Origin: Anaerolinea thermolimosa
GTDB taxonomy: Bacteria; Chloroflexota; Anaerolineae; Anaerolineales; Anaerolineaceae
DNA length: 64,000 nucleotides
Direction of reading: 5' to 3'
Assembly: GCF_001050195.2 (NCBI RefSeq)
Contig: NZ_DF967967.1
Span: 1 to 64,000 of the forward strand
Under the pieces are notes generated by a model that made no database searches, was not told the origin of the DNA, and saw only the letters and a program-made list of their open reading frames with translations. This document shows positions 44,259 to 53,655 of the stretch, piece after piece; position 1 is the stretch's first letter, and each line of letters begins with the position of its first letter. The translations under genes and the position numbers were made by a program.

Positions 44259-44264
44259 TAAAAT
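44259..44264 (+). promoter_or_regulatory. -10 box directly before the Ub-Mut7-C gene (leaderless-type)
   Basis: TAAAAT ends 6 bases before the ATG, with no Shine-Dalgarno site between. The -35 region (ACACAC-like) is poor. Confidence 0.4.
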
Positions 44265-44270
44265 TAATCC

Positions 44271-44993
44271 ATGCCCTGGGTTACGTTATCTTTCGATCCG
44301 GCTCTGGCGGTCTTGCTCCCACCGGAATACCGTGATGGGCCGTTCCGGCGGCGTTTTCGCGGCCAGGTGACGGTGAAACACCTGGTTGAATCGCTGGGGG
44401 TGCCCCATACCGAGGTGGGTCAGGTGCGGATTAACGGTAGAGAAGCGCCGCTCGATGCCCTGTTGCGGAGCGGTGACCACCTGGAGGTCTTCCCACCTTT
44501 GCCGTCGGCGGGCAGGGAGCCGCCGGTTTTACCGCGTTTTGTGCTGGATAATCACCTGGGCCGCCTGGCGGCGTTGCTCCGCCTGCTCGGATTCGATGCC
44601 CTTTACCGCAATGATTTTCAGGATGAGGAGCTGGCAGAAATTGCCAGCTCTGGCGAACGCATTTTACTCACCCGCGACCACCGTCTGCTCATGCGAAAGG
44701 CTGTAGAACGCGGATACTGGGTGCGCAGTCTGAAGCCTGAGGAACAGGTGCGAGAAGTGGTGCGGCGGTTTCAGCTGGCGGGGTACGTTCAACCTTTCCG
44801 GCGCTGTCCGCGTTGTAATACGCCGCTGGAGCCGGTCGAAAAGGAGGCCATCCTCGACCGTCTGCAGCCGCTTACCCGGCAGTACTACGACGAATTTCAT
44901 CGCTGTCCGGGATGCGGGCAAATTTACTGGAAAGGTTCTCATTACGAGCGCATTCGTGCCCGGCTTGACCGAATTCTGCAAGAAGGCTCATGA
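44271..44993 (+). CDS. Mut7-C RNase-domain protein with N-terminal ubiquitin-like domain
   Basis: 240 residues. About 1-80 are the ubiquitin/MoaD-like domain that precedes some Mut7-C proteins (VTVKHLVESLGVPHTEVGQV ... GDHLEVFPPLP). From about 88 the Mut7-C domain runs: FVLDNHLGRLAALLRLLGFD, LLTRDHRLLMRKAVERGY, and the four-Cys zinc ribbon CPRCNTPLEPV ... CPGCGQIYWKG. Mut7-C belongs to the PIN-fold RNases, and the acidic residues (Asp in VLDNHLG, Asp in LTRDHRL) match the catalytic set. It probably cleaves RNA. The stop lies inside a strong hairpin shared with the convergent GH13 gene. No ribosome site precedes the ATG. Confidence 0.83.
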   Translation: MPWVTLSFDPALAVLLPPEYRDGPFRRRFRGQVTVKHLVESLGVPHTEVGQVRINGREAPLDALLRSGDHLEVFPPLPSAGREPPVLPRFVLDNHLGRLAALLRLLGFDALYRNDFQDEELAEIASSGERILLTRDHRLLMRKAVERGYWVRSLKPEEQVREVVRRFQLAGYVQPFRRCPRCNTPLEPVEKEAILDRLQPLTRQYYDEFHRCPGCGQIYWKGSHYERIRARLDRILQEGS

Positions 44994-45023
44994 GGGGCAG
45001 CCACACCGGGCTGCCCCTCATGA
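44988..45023. terminator. 15-bp hairpin between convergent genes
   Basis: TCATGAGGGGCAGCC and its complement pair around a 6-base loop, covering the stop codon of the Ub-Mut7-C gene and lying just before the GH13 stop. No T-run follows on the plus strand. Confidence 0.6.
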
Positions 45024-45027
45024 AATG

Positions 45028-46656
45028 TCAGCCGATCTGGTAGGCGATGCCGCTTACAGGGGGCAGGCGGAGGAGCCAGCCCTGGGGATGGCGGGTGAGG
45101 GCGTCTTTCGGGCCGAAGAGGGTCTGCTGCACTTGCGAGAGCAGGGAGGCTTCCAGAAGCACTTCCACCGGTTGGGCCGAAGGGTTGAGGGCCACCAGGA
45201 TTTTCTGATCACCGCGGGTGCGCAGGTAGACGAAGGGTAGTTTGCCGCCTTCGGCATAGATAATTTGAAGGTCAGCGCTGGCCTGGAGGGCAGGATGGCT
45301 GTGGCGCAAAGCTACCAGACGGCGCACGCGGTTGAGCAGAGAATGGGGGTCTTTTTCTTGCGCGGCCACGGTAGGGCGCCCGGGGGTCTCATCGACCGGC
45401 AGATAAAGTTTGCTGGCGGGGGCGCTGGAAAAGCCCGCGTTGAGAGAATCATCCCACTGCATGGGGGTGCGTGATCCGGTGCGCTCGTAACCCCCTTCTT
45501 TGGAGGGTAGATCGAGCGTTTGCATGCCGATCTCATCGCCATAGTAGATAAAAGGCGTGCCGGGGAAGGTCATCAAGAAGAGATAGAACACTTCCAGATC
45601 GTCCCAGTCCCGGTTCTTGGCCAGGCGGGGGTTGATGTCGTGATTGCCGGTAGGAATGGCAATATGGCCCTTCCCGGCAATTTGCTCATAATAGGCGAGG
45701 TACTCATCGAGGAATTCACGAATGTTGCCGTGCCCGGAGCGATCGAAGAAGGGGAAGCTGTAAGGATCGCCGTGCCATCTGGCGTAAGGTTTACGCAGCA
45801 AAGCGGTGTAGCCGCGGCTGCCGAAATGCAGGAGAAAATCCATGTGGTAACCGGCCTGCCGGATGGCTACCGGGGGGTTGCTCCATTCCGAAACGAGAAC
45901 GGCTTCAGGGTATTCCACGTCCAGCCAGTCACGGATGGAACGCCAGAAGCGGGCCGTCTCGACCTGTCCGGGGTCGTTCTTGACCAGAGAACCGGCCATA
46001 TCTACCCGGAAGCCGTCGGCGCCCAGGTCGAGCCAGAACTTCATGATGTTGCGCACTTCCTGCCGGACGCGCTGAGGCCCGGGGGCATCTACCGGCTGCT
46101 GCCAGGGCTTTTGCGGATCGGGCTGGGCGAAGCCAAAGTTGAGGGCGGGCTGGGAGTAGAAGAAATTGGTCAGGTAGTTTCCGTGGCGGTCGGCATACCC
46201 ATGCACGACATGGAAGCCGGGTTCATCCCACCGCCAGGGATTGTCGTTCCAGATGTACCAGTCGGAATATTCGTTGCGCTCGGCCTTGCAGGATTCTTTG
46301 AACCAGCGGCATTCGATGCTGGTGTGCCCGACGACCAGGTCGAGGAGGACGCGCATCCCGCGCTGGTGGGCTTCGTCGAACAGGCGCTTGAGATCATCAT
46401 TGGTGCCGTAGCGGGGAGCCACTTTGTAGTAATCGGCCACGTCGTAACCGGCATCGAAGAAGGGGGACTCAAAACAGGGGTTGAGCCAGATGGCATTGGC
46501 TCCCAGGGATTGGATGTAATCCAGCTTGGCAATGATACCGGGCAAATCACCGATGCCATCACCGTTGGTGTCGTAAAAGGTTTGCGGGTAGATCTCGTAA
46601 AAGACGGCGTCTTCCAGCCAGGCAGGGCGGGAAGAGATTGAGGAAGAGACAGGCAT
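45028..46656 (-). CDS. alpha-glucosidase/trehalose-synthase-like enzyme, GH13
   Basis: 542 residues with an intact TIM-barrel. The opening WLEDAVFYEIYPQTFYDTNG is typical. The catalytic nucleophile lies in ADGFRVDMAGS (about 220), the acid Glu in VLVSEW, and the third Asp in PTGNHDINPRL. The C-terminal beta domain follows. There is no signal peptide, so it acts on sugars taken into the cell. Its subfamily is close to oligo-1,6-glucosidases and trehalose synthases; specificity cannot be fixed. AAGGAG precedes the ATG. It follows the amidohydrolase gene by 27 bases and is probably in the same mRNA. Confidence 0.87.
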   Translation of the reverse strand: MPVSSSISSRPAWLEDAVFYEIYPQTFYDTNGDGIGDLPGIIAKLDYIQSLGANAIWLNPCFESPFFDAGYDVADYYKVAPRYGTNDDLKRLFDEAHQRGMRVLLDLVVGHTSIECRWFKESCKAERNEYSDWYIWNDNPWRWDEPGFHVVHGYADRHGNYLTNFFYSQPALNFGFAQPDPQKPWQQPVDAPGPQRVRQEVRNIMKFWLDLGADGFRVDMAGSLVKNDPGQVETARFWRSIRDWLDVEYPEAVLVSEWSNPPVAIRQAGYHMDFLLHFGSRGYTALLRKPYARWHGDPYSFPFFDRSGHGNIREFLDEYLAYYEQIAGKGHIAIPTGNHDINPRLAKNRDWDDLEVFYLFLMTFPGTPFIYYGDEIGMQTLDLPSKEGGYERTGSRTPMQWDDSLNAGFSSAPASKLYLPVDETPGRPTVAAQEKDPHSLLNRVRRLVALRHSHPALQASADLQIIYAEGGKLPFVYLRTRGDQKILVALNPSAQPVEVLLEASLLSQVQQTLFGPKDALTRHPQGWLLRLPPVSGIAYQIG

Positions 46657-46683
46657 GTTTGAACTCCTTAAGGTGAGATTGGA

Positions 46684-48003
46684 TCAAAGGGTTGTACCCT
46701 CAGGCTGCAATTGCAGACCAAAGAACTGATTGGCATTCTCAAAGAGCCATCCGCGGGCGATTTCTCTGGCTTCGTCGAGGTTGAGGTATTCCATTTCTAC
46801 CAGGTTGGCCAGGGCAATGGCGATATTGTCGCGCGCCAGGTCGGCGTGGGCCCAGGCGCAGATGAGAGCATCTCCGGGGAGGTCGGAGCCATAACCATGA
46901 ATTTTGGCGTGCGGCACGCTCGAAATGGCCTGCGCGAACATTTGCTGGCAGTAAATGGGATCGACCATGTTCGCCCAGCAAAAATCGATGGCCACGTTGG
47001 GGTAATTTTTGGCCAGGAAAAGCAGTTCTCCGCTATAGGGCCAGTTGGCGTGAAAGAGGTCGAAGCGCGTCTGACGGTGGAGCTCGATCAACGGGGTGAG
47101 ATGCACGGCGTTGGTTTTGGTGATTTCGTTACGGATGCCGGCCATGTGCCCGGTGTGAATTTGCACCGGCAGGTCAAGATCACGCGCCATACGCATGAAC
47201 TGGTGGAACAGGAAATCTCCCAGCGGGCGGTTGCCTTCAGGATAAGAAAGGCGTCTGCGGGGGTCTTCCATGATCCAGTTGAAGGCTTCTTCGGCGGCAG
47301 AACGGGTGGGGTTGGTGTAGTCGAGCGGGCGGGTGTAGGCCGACTGATCTTTGAAGGCCACTGCTCCGGCCTCTTTGCAGCGGGTGAAGAGCGTGCGGCA
47401 GGCTTCCAGATATTCATCGAGGCTGGTGACAGTGAGGCCAAGCGGGGCAACGTTAGACTGCACCTCTTCATAACTGGTGATGGCGTGGTACGGAGGAAGG
47501 CCGATGATCAGGCGTGAACGCGGGGGTTGTTTTAATTTTCCCCGTGCGGCGTCGGGTGCGGCGCCGATGTCCTCCAGCCGGACGAGTATGCCCGCCTGAT
47601 CGAGCACCGAGAGGTAATTGCGCTCATCGCTGAAGTCGATCATCTTTTCGCTGATGCGGCGCAGTGCGGCCAGGGTCAGTTCTTCTTCACCGTAAAACCG
47701 CCGCATGGCGCGGCGAACAACCTGGGCGTAGCCGGTGAAGCGTGTACGCTGCCAGGCTCGTTCCAGCACCGGCCAGCGTTCTTCGAGAGGGCGGGCAGAG
47801 TCAAAAATGATTTGAATGTCAGCATCGGAAGAGGCACTGTGCAGATCGCTCTGCATGTACCAGTCGATGACAGCGCGGATGGGATCGGAAGGTTGGGGGC
47901 CGGTCTGAGAAGAATGATCGTGACAGTCGATGAGGGGGATGGTTTCCAGGTAGGCACGCAATGCATCGTAACAACGGGCGGGAGATCGCATAAGGGCCTG
48001 CAC
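46684..48003 (-). CDS. amidohydrolase-family protein
   Basis: 439 residues. Metal-ligand histidines of the amidohydrolase superfamily are seen at IPLIDCHDHSSQTG (about 28), VQIHTGHMAG and FHANWPYSGE, and an Asp at HGYGSDLPGD. The protein is close to the PF04909 type, which includes decarboxylases and lactone hydrolases. The substrate is not clear. The start is a GTG at 48003; an ATG at 47991, four codons in, is an equally possible start, and neither has a strong ribosome site. It is divergent from the DeoR gene, with CGAAA-type boxes between them, and reads into the GH13 gene. Confidence 0.75.
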   Translation of the reverse strand: MQALMRSPARCYDALRAYLETIPLIDCHDHSSQTGPQPSDPIRAVIDWYMQSDLHSASSDADIQIIFDSARPLEERWPVLERAWQRTRFTGYAQVVRRAMRRFYGEEELTLAALRRISEKMIDFSDERNYLSVLDQAGILVRLEDIGAAPDAARGKLKQPPRSRLIIGLPPYHAITSYEEVQSNVAPLGLTVTSLDEYLEACRTLFTRCKEAGAVAFKDQSAYTRPLDYTNPTRSAAEEAFNWIMEDPRRRLSYPEGNRPLGDFLFHQFMRMARDLDLPVQIHTGHMAGIRNEITKTNAVHLTPLIELHRQTRFDLFHANWPYSGELLFLAKNYPNVAIDFCWANMVDPIYCQQMFAQAISSVPHAKIHGYGSDLPGDALICAWAHADLARDNIAIALANLVEMEYLNLDEAREIARGWLFENANQFFGLQLQPEGTTL

Positions 48004-48130
48004 TTTCGTCTGATGCGGAGAGGGAGATTGGTTCTATGTGTATTAAACCACAGGATTAAACATTGAATGTCATGCTTTTCTGCATCGATTGACACGGGAA
48101 GGCTGTCGGTGACCCCTTTCAAGAGGCGGG

Positions 48131-48180
48131 CGAAACGAAAACGAATGAGCAAAAGTGAACGTAAACGAAAGGTGTTTCGT
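48131..48180. promoter_or_regulatory. repeated CGAAA boxes, probable DeoR-family operator
   Basis: Two copies of a CGAAAACGAAT/CGTAAACGAAA element lie 24 bases apart (about 48136 and 48160), and ACGAAA-GGTG-TTTCGT forms an inverted repeat at 48165-48180. DeoR-type proteins such as AgaR bind TTTCGTTT-type repeats. The rest of the 48004-48308 gap holds the DeoR promoter and no gene. Confidence 0.55.
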
Positions 48181-48232
48181 GTGAGGCGCGGCATAAATGC
48201 CTGATAGAATGCATGAAAATGATTGAAACCTA

Positions 48233-48260
48233 TTGATTTTTGCGTGAATCATGCTAAACT
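48233..48260 (+). promoter_or_regulatory. promoter of the DeoR gene
   Basis: TTGATT (48233-48238) and TAAACT (48255-48260) with a 16-base spacer, 48 bases before the ATG. Confidence 0.45.
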
Positions 48261-48308
48261 GAGGGTGTAAGTTGCTCTTTCCCTTCATCCAGCAAGGGAG
48301 TCCACCCG

Positions 48309-49064
48309 ATGAAAGTTCACCGACAGGCTCAAATTCGCAAGCTCCTGGAACAGCAACAGCGCGCGACGGTGGCTGAGTTGAGCGCCATGCTCAATGTGAG
48401 CGAGGCTACCATCCGGCGAGACCTGGATGAGCTGGACGGCAGCTGGTTACAGCGCACACGCGGCGGGGCAGTGATCCGTCAGGCGAGCACGGCTGAACTG
48501 CCCGTCATTCAGCGCATGCCCCGAGAGGCCGAGATCAAACGGCGCATCGGGCAGCGGGCGGCGCAGATGGTCAACCCCGGAGAAACGATTTTCATCAGCA
48601 GTGGTACGACTGCGCTCGAGGTGGCACGCCATCTCCCGGTTGAAATTCCCCTCACGGTGATCACCAATTCATTGCCGGTCATCAATGAATTGACGGGCCG
48701 GAAGAACATCAGCCTGGTGGTGATTGGCGGCATGTTACGCCCGGATGAGCTTTCGATGGTGGGGCATCCTGCCGAACAGATGCTGGATGAGTTCCGTGCC
48801 GATAAAACCTTTATGGGAATGCGTGCCATTGATCCTCACCTGGGGTTCACCAACGATTATCTGCCAGAGATTCTCACAGACCGGAAGATCCTTCATATTT
48901 CATCGCAGGTGATTGTGGTGGCAGATCACACCAAGTTTGGCCGGATTTGTTCGGTGTTCGTTGCGCCGGTCACCGCCGCGCACGTTATTGTGACCGATGA
49001 CCGCGTGGCGCCTTCGATGATCACTGAACTTGAACAAATGGGTGTGCAAATGATCATGGTCTAA
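48309..49064 (+). CDS. DeoR/GlpR-family sugar regulator
   Basis: 251 residues. The N-terminal HTH is classic: RQAQIRKLLEQQQRATVAEL then LNVSEATIRRDLDEL. The DeoR sensor domain follows, with the phosphosugar loop FISSGTTALEVARHL and ADKTFMGMRAID, then VVADHTKFGRICSVF. Such repressors respond to phosphosugars. It stands between the divergent amidohydrolase-GH13 pair and the sugar ABC operon, and the CGAAA boxes are within 180 bases, so it probably controls one or both. A single repressor gene for a small sugar locus is the usual arrangement. Confidence 0.88.
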   Translation: MKVHRQAQIRKLLEQQQRATVAELSAMLNVSEATIRRDLDELDGSWLQRTRGGAVIRQASTAELPVIQRMPREAEIKRRIGQRAAQMVNPGETIFISSGTTALEVARHLPVEIPLTVITNSLPVINELTGRKNISLVVIGGMLRPDELSMVGHPAEQMLDEFRADKTFMGMRAIDPHLGFTNDYLPEILTDRKILHISSQVIVVADHTKFGRICSVFVAPVTAAHVIVTDDRVAPSMITELEQMGVQMIMV

Positions 49065-49225
49065 AGCGGAGTGAGACCTGCATTGGGGCAGAAGCGTCCC
49101 CTGACCTGTAGAAGGGGTGGGGATGCCTGGAAGGAGGTGAAGCGGAAGGAGAAATGAATCTACGTCCAGCAGAACCGAGATCGTGCTTCTAATTTTGAGT
49201 CTTTGAATCGGAAATGGAGGATGAA

Positions 49226-50590
49226 ATGTCTGCTCAGAAATCGATGTCCCGCCGTGACTTTCTGCGTGTAGCGGCGCTTTCGACGGTGGGAGGGGCACTG
49301 GCAGCCTGCCAGACGGCCACCCCGGCCCCTGCCGGTGGTGAACAACCCAAGCCCGATGCGGGCTCTAAAGAGAAGATCACCCTGCGAATGTGGTCTCATC
49401 AAAACCCGTCCTTCGTGGGCGCCAATGAAAAGCTGGTGGCCCGTTACATGGAATTAAACTCGAACATCGAGATTAAATACGAGAACTTCCCCTACAACGA
49501 CTTCATTACCAACATCCAGACCTCTATGGCGGCCAAAAATGAGGCCGATATTATCGAAATGTTCGGCAGCTGGGTGCAATCGTACGCCAAGGGGGGGACT
49601 CTGGCGCCCGTGGATGAGGGTGTGCTGACGCTGGGTAAGGCTCGTGAGCTGTTCTATGCCGCCCCGCTGGATGGTTACGTGTGGGAAGGCAAGCTTTACG
49701 GAATGCCCAATGAATACAACCTGGAGAACGGCGCTGTGCTGGTCAACAAGCGCATGTTTTCCGAAGCCGGTGTGAAAGACCCACCCGACTGGCCCTCATG
49801 GGATGCGCTGGTGGCCGATGCCAAGAAGATGACGAAATTTGACGGCCCAACCATGACGGTGGCGGGGTTCCACTTTGTCAACGGGGATGGGCTGGGCTTC
49901 CTCTTCTGGGAAGGTGTTCTGGAGAAAGGCGGCGAATATTTTGCCAATGATGGGGTGCATCTCAACCTGACCAGTCCGCAGGCCAAAGAAACCGTACAGT
50001 GGATGTACGACATGGCGGTGAAGGATAAGGTGGTAGACCCCATGACCTTCAACCCCAACTCTAACTGGGTGGGTGAGTCCTTCTTCCAGGGGCTGGTAGC
50101 CATCGGGTTCATCGGGCCGTGGATTGTCCCCGAAGGGCGCCGCAACTATCCGGATTTTGCCGACCCGTGGGGCTACGTCTCCTGCCCGCATTTCGGTTCC
50201 GAGCGCAAATTTGCGGCTGACTCTGGCTGGGGCAAGGTGGTTTCTCCGAACAGCAAGGCAATTGACGAATGCTGGAAGTTCGCTGCCTTCTGTACGATGG
50301 ATAAAGCCAACGCCCGACAGTGGAATGTAGCCACGGGCACCATCCCGGCGCTCATTGAGGTCGCCGAGGATCCTACCCTGCTTCAGGACATCGACTGGAT
50401 TGGACCCAGCCTGAAGGTGCTCCCGCAGGGGCGTTATGTGGGTTTCCTCCAGGATCGTGACTATATCTGGTACACGGTGCTAGCTACCCGCATAACCGAG
50501 TGCTTGCAGGGCGCCCGCTCGGTGGATGAGACCATGCAGCTGATGAACAATGAAGCCAATGCGATGATCGATCAGAAGTTGCAGGGATAA
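49226..50590 (+). CDS. sugar ABC transporter substrate-binding lipoprotein
   Basis: 454 residues from the ATG at 49226 (GGAGG five bases before; the ATG at 49214 overlaps it). The N terminus has SRRDFLRVAAL, a twin-arginine-type motif, and a lipobox ALAAC, so it is an exported lipoprotein. The mature part is a family-1 solute-binding protein: LRMWSHQNPSF, YGMPNEYNLENGAVLVNKRMF, and WIVPEGRRN. The bound sugar is unknown, but the aromatic content is high. It heads the operon of two permeases, a UroD-like protein and a GH4 enzyme. No ATPase gene accompanies it, so a shared MsmK-type ATPase encoded elsewhere is expected. Confidence 0.88.
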   Translation: MSAQKSMSRRDFLRVAALSTVGGALAACQTATPAPAGGEQPKPDAGSKEKITLRMWSHQNPSFVGANEKLVARYMELNSNIEIKYENFPYNDFITNIQTSMAAKNEADIIEMFGSWVQSYAKGGTLAPVDEGVLTLGKARELFYAAPLDGYVWEGKLYGMPNEYNLENGAVLVNKRMFSEAGVKDPPDWPSWDALVADAKKMTKFDGPTMTVAGFHFVNGDGLGFLFWEGVLEKGGEYFANDGVHLNLTSPQAKETVQWMYDMAVKDKVVDPMTFNPNSNWVGESFFQGLVAIGFIGPWIVPEGRRNYPDFADPWGYVSCPHFGSERKFAADSGWGKVVSPNSKAIDECWKFAAFCTMDKANARQWNVATGTIPALIEVAEDPTLLQDIDWIGPSLKVLPQGRYVGFLQDRDYIWYTVLATRITECLQGARSVDETMQLMNNEANAMIDQKLQG

Positions 50591-50689
50591 CGTTGCGTTT
50601 TCACTTCTGGGCGGTGTTCCAGAGGGAACCCGCCCAGATTTTCTTGCTACCTGGCCGCGCCGCGCGGCCAGAGGGAAAGGAAGGCCAGC

Positions 50690-51655
50690 ATGGCGGTTGC
50701 GACACCCAAAAAAGGCAGCCTGTTTCGCCGACAGCATCTTTTTGCCGGAGTCACTCTCACGCCGATCATGGTCTACATGATGTTTTTCACCATGGTGCCC
50801 ATGGTCTGGGGAATTCTCATTACTTTCTTCCGTTACAGCCCCACCCGGGCGGGTGAAGGGTTCCTTGGTCTGGGAGGGGCCAACCCGTTTGTTGGCATCA
50901 ATAATTACCTGGACCTTTTTGCAAACACCCCCACAGGGCAGTTATTTCGGATTTCTCTGAAGAATACTCTGATTTTCTCACTGCTTTACCTGCCGCTCAA
51001 CCTCATCGTTACCCTGCCCCTGGCGGTGTTGATCGAATCGGTTTCCAGCCGGATTAAGAGCTTCTTCCGCACCATTTACTTTCTGCCCACGGTCACTTCA
51101 GCTGTGGCAGTATCTCTCGTCTGGGGGGTGATTTATCACCCTACCTTTGGCCTGCTCAACCTGGGATTGCGAGCGCTGGGATTCAACGGCTTTGCATGGC
51201 TGAGCGATCCCAATACCCGCGTGCTGGGTATTCCCCTGCCGATGATCTGTGTGCTGATCACCTATCTATGGTCGGATATGGGGTACAACATCGTCATTTT
51301 CATGGCAGGGTTGCAGGGCATTCCGGATGTGTATCATGAAGCTGCGGTGGTGGACGGGGCAAATGCCTGGCAGCGCTTCAGGTACATCACCCTGCCTTTA
51401 TTGCGCTCCACGCTGACCTTTGTCATGGTGATGACCATGCTTTCTTCGTGGCAGGTATTTGTGCTCTTTTTCGTGATGACTAACCGCGGTGGGCCGGCCA
51501 ACCTGACGCGCGTGCTGGTGTTGCACATTTACGAGACAGCGTTCCGCTATCAGGAAATGGGGCTGGCGGCTACGGTGGCGATGGTGCTCTTCCTGATCAT
51601 CATGATCACCACGCTCATCCAGCTCAAACTGCTGCGTAAAGACTGGGAGTACTAA
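50690..51655 (+). CDS. sugar ABC transporter permease, MalF/UgpA type
   Basis: 321 residues with six membrane segments. The cytosolic N terminus is followed by LTPIMVYMMFFTMVPMVWG, and the ABC-permease EAA loop is visible as YHEAAVVDGANAWQRFRYITL, contacting the ATPase. AAAGGAAGG stands before the ATG. It pairs with the next permease (3 bases between), as in other sugar importers of the CUT1 group. Confidence 0.9.
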   Translation: MAVATPKKGSLFRRQHLFAGVTLTPIMVYMMFFTMVPMVWGILITFFRYSPTRAGEGFLGLGGANPFVGINNYLDLFANTPTGQLFRISLKNTLIFSLLYLPLNLIVTLPLAVLIESVSSRIKSFFRTIYFLPTVTSAVAVSLVWGVIYHPTFGLLNLGLRALGFNGFAWLSDPNTRVLGIPLPMICVLITYLWSDMGYNIVIFMAGLQGIPDVYHEAAVVDGANAWQRFRYITLPLLRSTLTFVMVMTMLSSWQVFVLFFVMTNRGGPANLTRVLVLHIYETAFRYQEMGLAATVAMVLFLIIMITTLIQLKLLRKDWEY

Positions 51656-51658
51656 ACC

Positions 51659-52552
51659 ATGGCTGTTCTTGGAAAACCCCAAACACTTTTGAAAGAAACC
51701 ACCGGCACCGCTCCGGCGAAAACAGGTCTCCATGTCACACTGGGGCAGGTGCTGGTGTATCTGGTATTGACCGTCGGGATCATTTACACCCTGATTCCCT
51801 TCCTCTGGATGCTGGGTACGTCCTTCAAATCGGCTACGGAGATCGTGCGCATGCCGCCTACGATCATCCCGGAGAAATTCACTCTCAACAGTTATCTCAC
51901 CATTTTTAACGATCCGCGCGTGCCGCTGGGGCGCTTTTACATGAACAGTGTCATCGTTACCTTCAGCATTGTAACGATGGTGCTTTTTACCAGCTCGCTG
52001 GCGGGGTTTGTGTTTGCCAAGTATCAATTCTTTGGGAAGAATGTGCTCTTCACGCTCATTCTGGCCACGATGATGATTCCCTTCCAGGTGACGATGATCC
52101 CGCTCTATCTGGTGCTGGTGCGCCTGGGAATTACCGATTCTCTGCTGGGTTTGATTGTTCCCGGTGCGACGAGCGCGTTTGGCATCTTCATGATGCGTCA
52201 GTTTATCGAAGGAATTCCCTCCGAACTGATCGACGCGGCGCGGATTGATGGTGCTTCAGAATTCGGGATTTACTATCGCATCATCCTGCCGCAAATGGGT
52301 TCTGCGCTGGCCACCCTGGGCATTTTCCAGTTCATGGGCACGTGGAACGACTACCTCTGGCCGCTGATTGTCATCACCACCACCGAAAAGCGCACCCTGC
52401 CCATCATGCTCACCTGGTACAACTCACAGCATGGTTCACGCGCTGACCTGACCATGGCGGCTTCGGTGCTGGTGATCTTACCCATCGTGGTGATTTACTT
52501 CTTCTTCCAGCGCTGGATTGTGCGCGGTATTGCCCTTACGGGCTTCAAATAA
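51659..52552 (+). CDS. sugar ABC transporter permease, MalG type
   Basis: 297 residues with six membrane segments. The typical opening [15 protein letters not shown], the region [12 protein letters not shown], and the EAA loop [20 protein letters not shown] are all present. It is the partner of the preceding permease and completes the membrane part of a CUT1 importer. The C terminus ([16 protein letters not shown]) is the standard MalG end. Confidence 0.9.
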   Translation: MAVLGKPQTLLKETTGTAPAKTGLHVTLGQVLVYLVLTVGIIYTLIPFLWMLGTSFKSATEIVRMPPTIIPEKFTLNSYLTIFNDPRVPLGRFYMNSVIVTFSIVTMVLFTSSLAGFVFAKYQFFGKNVLFTLILATMMIPFQVTMIPLYLVLVRLGITDSLLGLIVPGATSAFGIFMMRQFIEGIPSELIDAARIDGASEFGIYYRIILPQMGSALATLGIFQFMGTWNDYLWPLIVITTTEKRTLPIMLTWYNSQHGSRADLTMAASVLVILPIVVIYFFFQRWIVRGIALTGFK

Positions 52553-52570
52553 ACCATCAGGAGAACAGGT

Positions 52571-53635
52571 GTGTCCATGAATCGACGCGAACGCCTGCTT
52601 ACCGTGCTCCGTGGCGGGATGGCAGACCGTATCCCCTGGAACTGTTACGCCTGGCTGGTGCCACAGAATGAGGCCTCACGCCGCCTGCAGGAAAAGGGCC
52701 TGAGCCTGATGGGCACGCGGCGTATCTTCCGTGAGGTGGTTTCGGGGGCTTCCATCCGTGAAGAAACCACCCTGGAAGGTGGAGAGACCATTTACCATAC
52801 GGTGATCGAAACCCCGGTGGGCACCCTCACCCAGAGGGCCATCCGTGAAAAGGGATATGGCAGTCTGTGGATTCGGGAATATTTCATTAAAGGTGTGCAG
52901 GATTATCCCGCGGTGGAGTACCTTTTCAGGCATACGCTCTGCGAGCCGGATTATGCTCCGTGGATCGAGGCAGACCGCGAGATGGGAGAAGCCGGGATTG
53001 TGGTGGGTGAGATCATGCCGGTGCCGATTATGACGCTCATGGTGAACTGGATGGGCGTGGAAGGGCTTGCTGAGGGTATCTATGAACACACGGCAGAATT
53101 TGAAGCTCTTCTCGATGCACTGACAGGGCTGTATATGCAGCAGATGCAGATCGCCGCTGAAAGCCCGGCGGAGATCATCTGGTTTGGCGATAACGTCACC
53201 GGAACGATCATTTCGCCGCGCCTTTTTGAGCGCTACCTTGCGCCAACCTATGCACGGGCGCTGGAGGTGCTGCGACCTGCGGGGAAGATTCCCATTGCGC
53301 ACTACGACGGTTCTAACCGCCCGCTGGTCAAGTGCCTGGCGCGAACTGCCCTGCCGGTGATCGAGGCCTTTACCCCACCGCCGGGAGGTGACCTGAGTGT
53401 GGTGGAGGCCAAGGCCGCCTGGCCCGACAAAGTGGTCTGGGTGAATTTCCCCGCGGGGATGTTCCTGGAAGAAGAAGAGGTGATTTTTAACTACACCCTG
53501 GGGTTACTGGAGGAATCGGCCCCTGGCGGACGGTTGGTGATGGGGTGTACAGAGGATTTCCCCTTCGAGCACTTCGAGAAAACCTTCACGGCCATCGGAC
53601 GGGCGCTGGCAACGTACGAAGGGCGGGAGTGGTAA
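52571..53635 (+). CDS. uroporphyrinogen decarboxylase-like/MtaA-type protein
   Basis: 354 residues. The start GTG at 52571 has AGGAG seven bases before it; an ATG at 52577 is an alternative. It has the UroD fold pattern: [20 protein letters not shown] at the N terminus, [20 protein letters not shown] in the middle, and [14 protein letters not shown]. Relatives include the heme enzyme and methyltransferases such as MtaA/CmuA that move methyl groups. In a sugar operon the heme role is unlikely, so a methyl-transfer or lyase reaction on a sugar derivative is more plausible (inference). It lies 18 bases after the permease gene. Confidence 0.72.
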   Translation: MSMNRRERLLTVLRGGMADRIPWNCYAWLVPQNEASRRLQEKGLSLMGTRRIFREVVSGASIREETTLEGGETIYHTVIETPVGTLTQRAIREKGYGSLWIREYFIKGVQDYPAVEYLFRHTLCEPDYAPWIEADREMGEAGIVVGEIMPVPIMTLMVNWMGVEGLAEGIYEHTAEFEALLDALTGLYMQQMQIAAESPAEIIWFGDNVTGTIISPRLFERYLAPTYARALEVLRPAGKIPIAHYDGSNRPLVKCLARTALPVIEAFTPPPGGDLSVVEAKAAWPDKVVWVNFPAGMFLEEEEVIFNYTLGLLEESAPGGRLVMGCTEDFPFEHFEKTFTAIGRALATYEGREW

Positions 53636-53655
53636 GTCTTAAACGGGAGGTTTGC

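Noticed and set aside
53545-53655. Longer N terminus for the GH4 gene
   Set aside because: It lies inside the UroD-like gene; the ATG at 53656 has a strong ribosome site and the GH4 NAD loop starts directly after it.
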